Below are positions 63,855-64,000 of a stretch of 64,000 nucleotides of DNA, in pieces. The position numbers and the translations under genes are program-made. Below the pieces are notes generated by a model. It searched no databases. It was not told where the DNA came from and saw only the letters and a program-made list of their open reading frames with translations. Source of the stretch: Symbiodinium natans (lineage: Eukaryota > Sar > Dinophyceae > Suessiales > Symbiodiniaceae); contig CAJNDS010000090.1 in the NCBI GenBank assembly GCA_905221605.1, forward strand, positions 124,001-188,000, written 5' to 3'. Within the stretch, counting starts at the first letter, position 1. Every line of letters starts with the position of its first letter.

Positions 63855-64000
63855 CTTAGTTTCCGGGGGAATAATCCAACACGCATCGTCTGTCTGTGAA
63901 GCTCGGACCCTGCTGGGCTTTAGGATGTAGGGTGTGTGGAATTTTCGTGGTCGCCTGCCGCCACAATTCCCCACTCCCAGCAGAACATGGAGCGATTGAT

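Overview
This looks like nuclear DNA of a dinoflagellate, most likely Symbiodiniaceae-like; I cannot fix the genus. Four things point there. (1) Coding sequence is cut into very short exons (about 30-250 bp) whose splice phases join cleanly, many with GC (a few GA) rather than GT donors. (2) Every gene I can recognise lies on the minus strand, as in dinoflagellate unidirectional gene arrays. (3) Introns are packed with degenerate TTTAGGG/CCCTAAA-like words and microsatellites. (4) The ankyrin protein starts with MLRVRMMSGG, a beginning I associate from memory with Symbiodiniaceae ankyrin proteins. There is no bacterial-style gene organisation; most long open frames are GC-rich intron or repeat shadows.

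Layout, left to right (all genes minus strand, so 5' ends lie to the right): 1.4-3.4 kb, a phosphatidylinositol phosphate kinase with all diagnostic boxes, with possible upstream exons to 6.3 kb. 6.3-11.1 kb, no recognised gene but several minisatellites and a telomere-like tract. 11.1-16.2 kb, an rRNA adenine dimethyltransferase (KsgA/Dim1/TFB family) whose second intron holds an 820-bp CAG-type repeat. 17-22.4 kb, sparse candidate exons, a CT satellite and a 400-bp poly-G tract. 22.5-24.1 kb, an ankyrin-repeat gene. 25.3-38.6 kb, one long coiled-coil gene of about 30 tiny exons. 39.8-43.0 kb, a probably secreted protein with a Thr/Ser linker and a PAN/Apple-like cysteine segment. 43.3-50.2 kb, candidate exons of unknown product. 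52-53.1 kb, AT-rich spacer. 53.1-58.2 kb, a gene with a triplicated 54-nt exon, two copies lying in a 0.7-kb direct duplication. 58.4-63.9 kb, an alpha-solenoid (HEAT/ARM-like) gene with a recurrent Asn/Asp-Pro motif; its 5' end is outside the window.

The genes do not form an obvious pathway: lipid kinase signalling, rRNA modification, and ankyrin, coiled-coil and solenoid scaffolds. The window's interest is structural: noncanonical splicing, modular phase-0 exons, exon duplication, inverted repeats abutting a splice site, and introns built from telomere-like words. Exon boundaries were assigned by hand from AG acceptors, GT/GC/GA donors and reading-frame continuity; no database search was possible.
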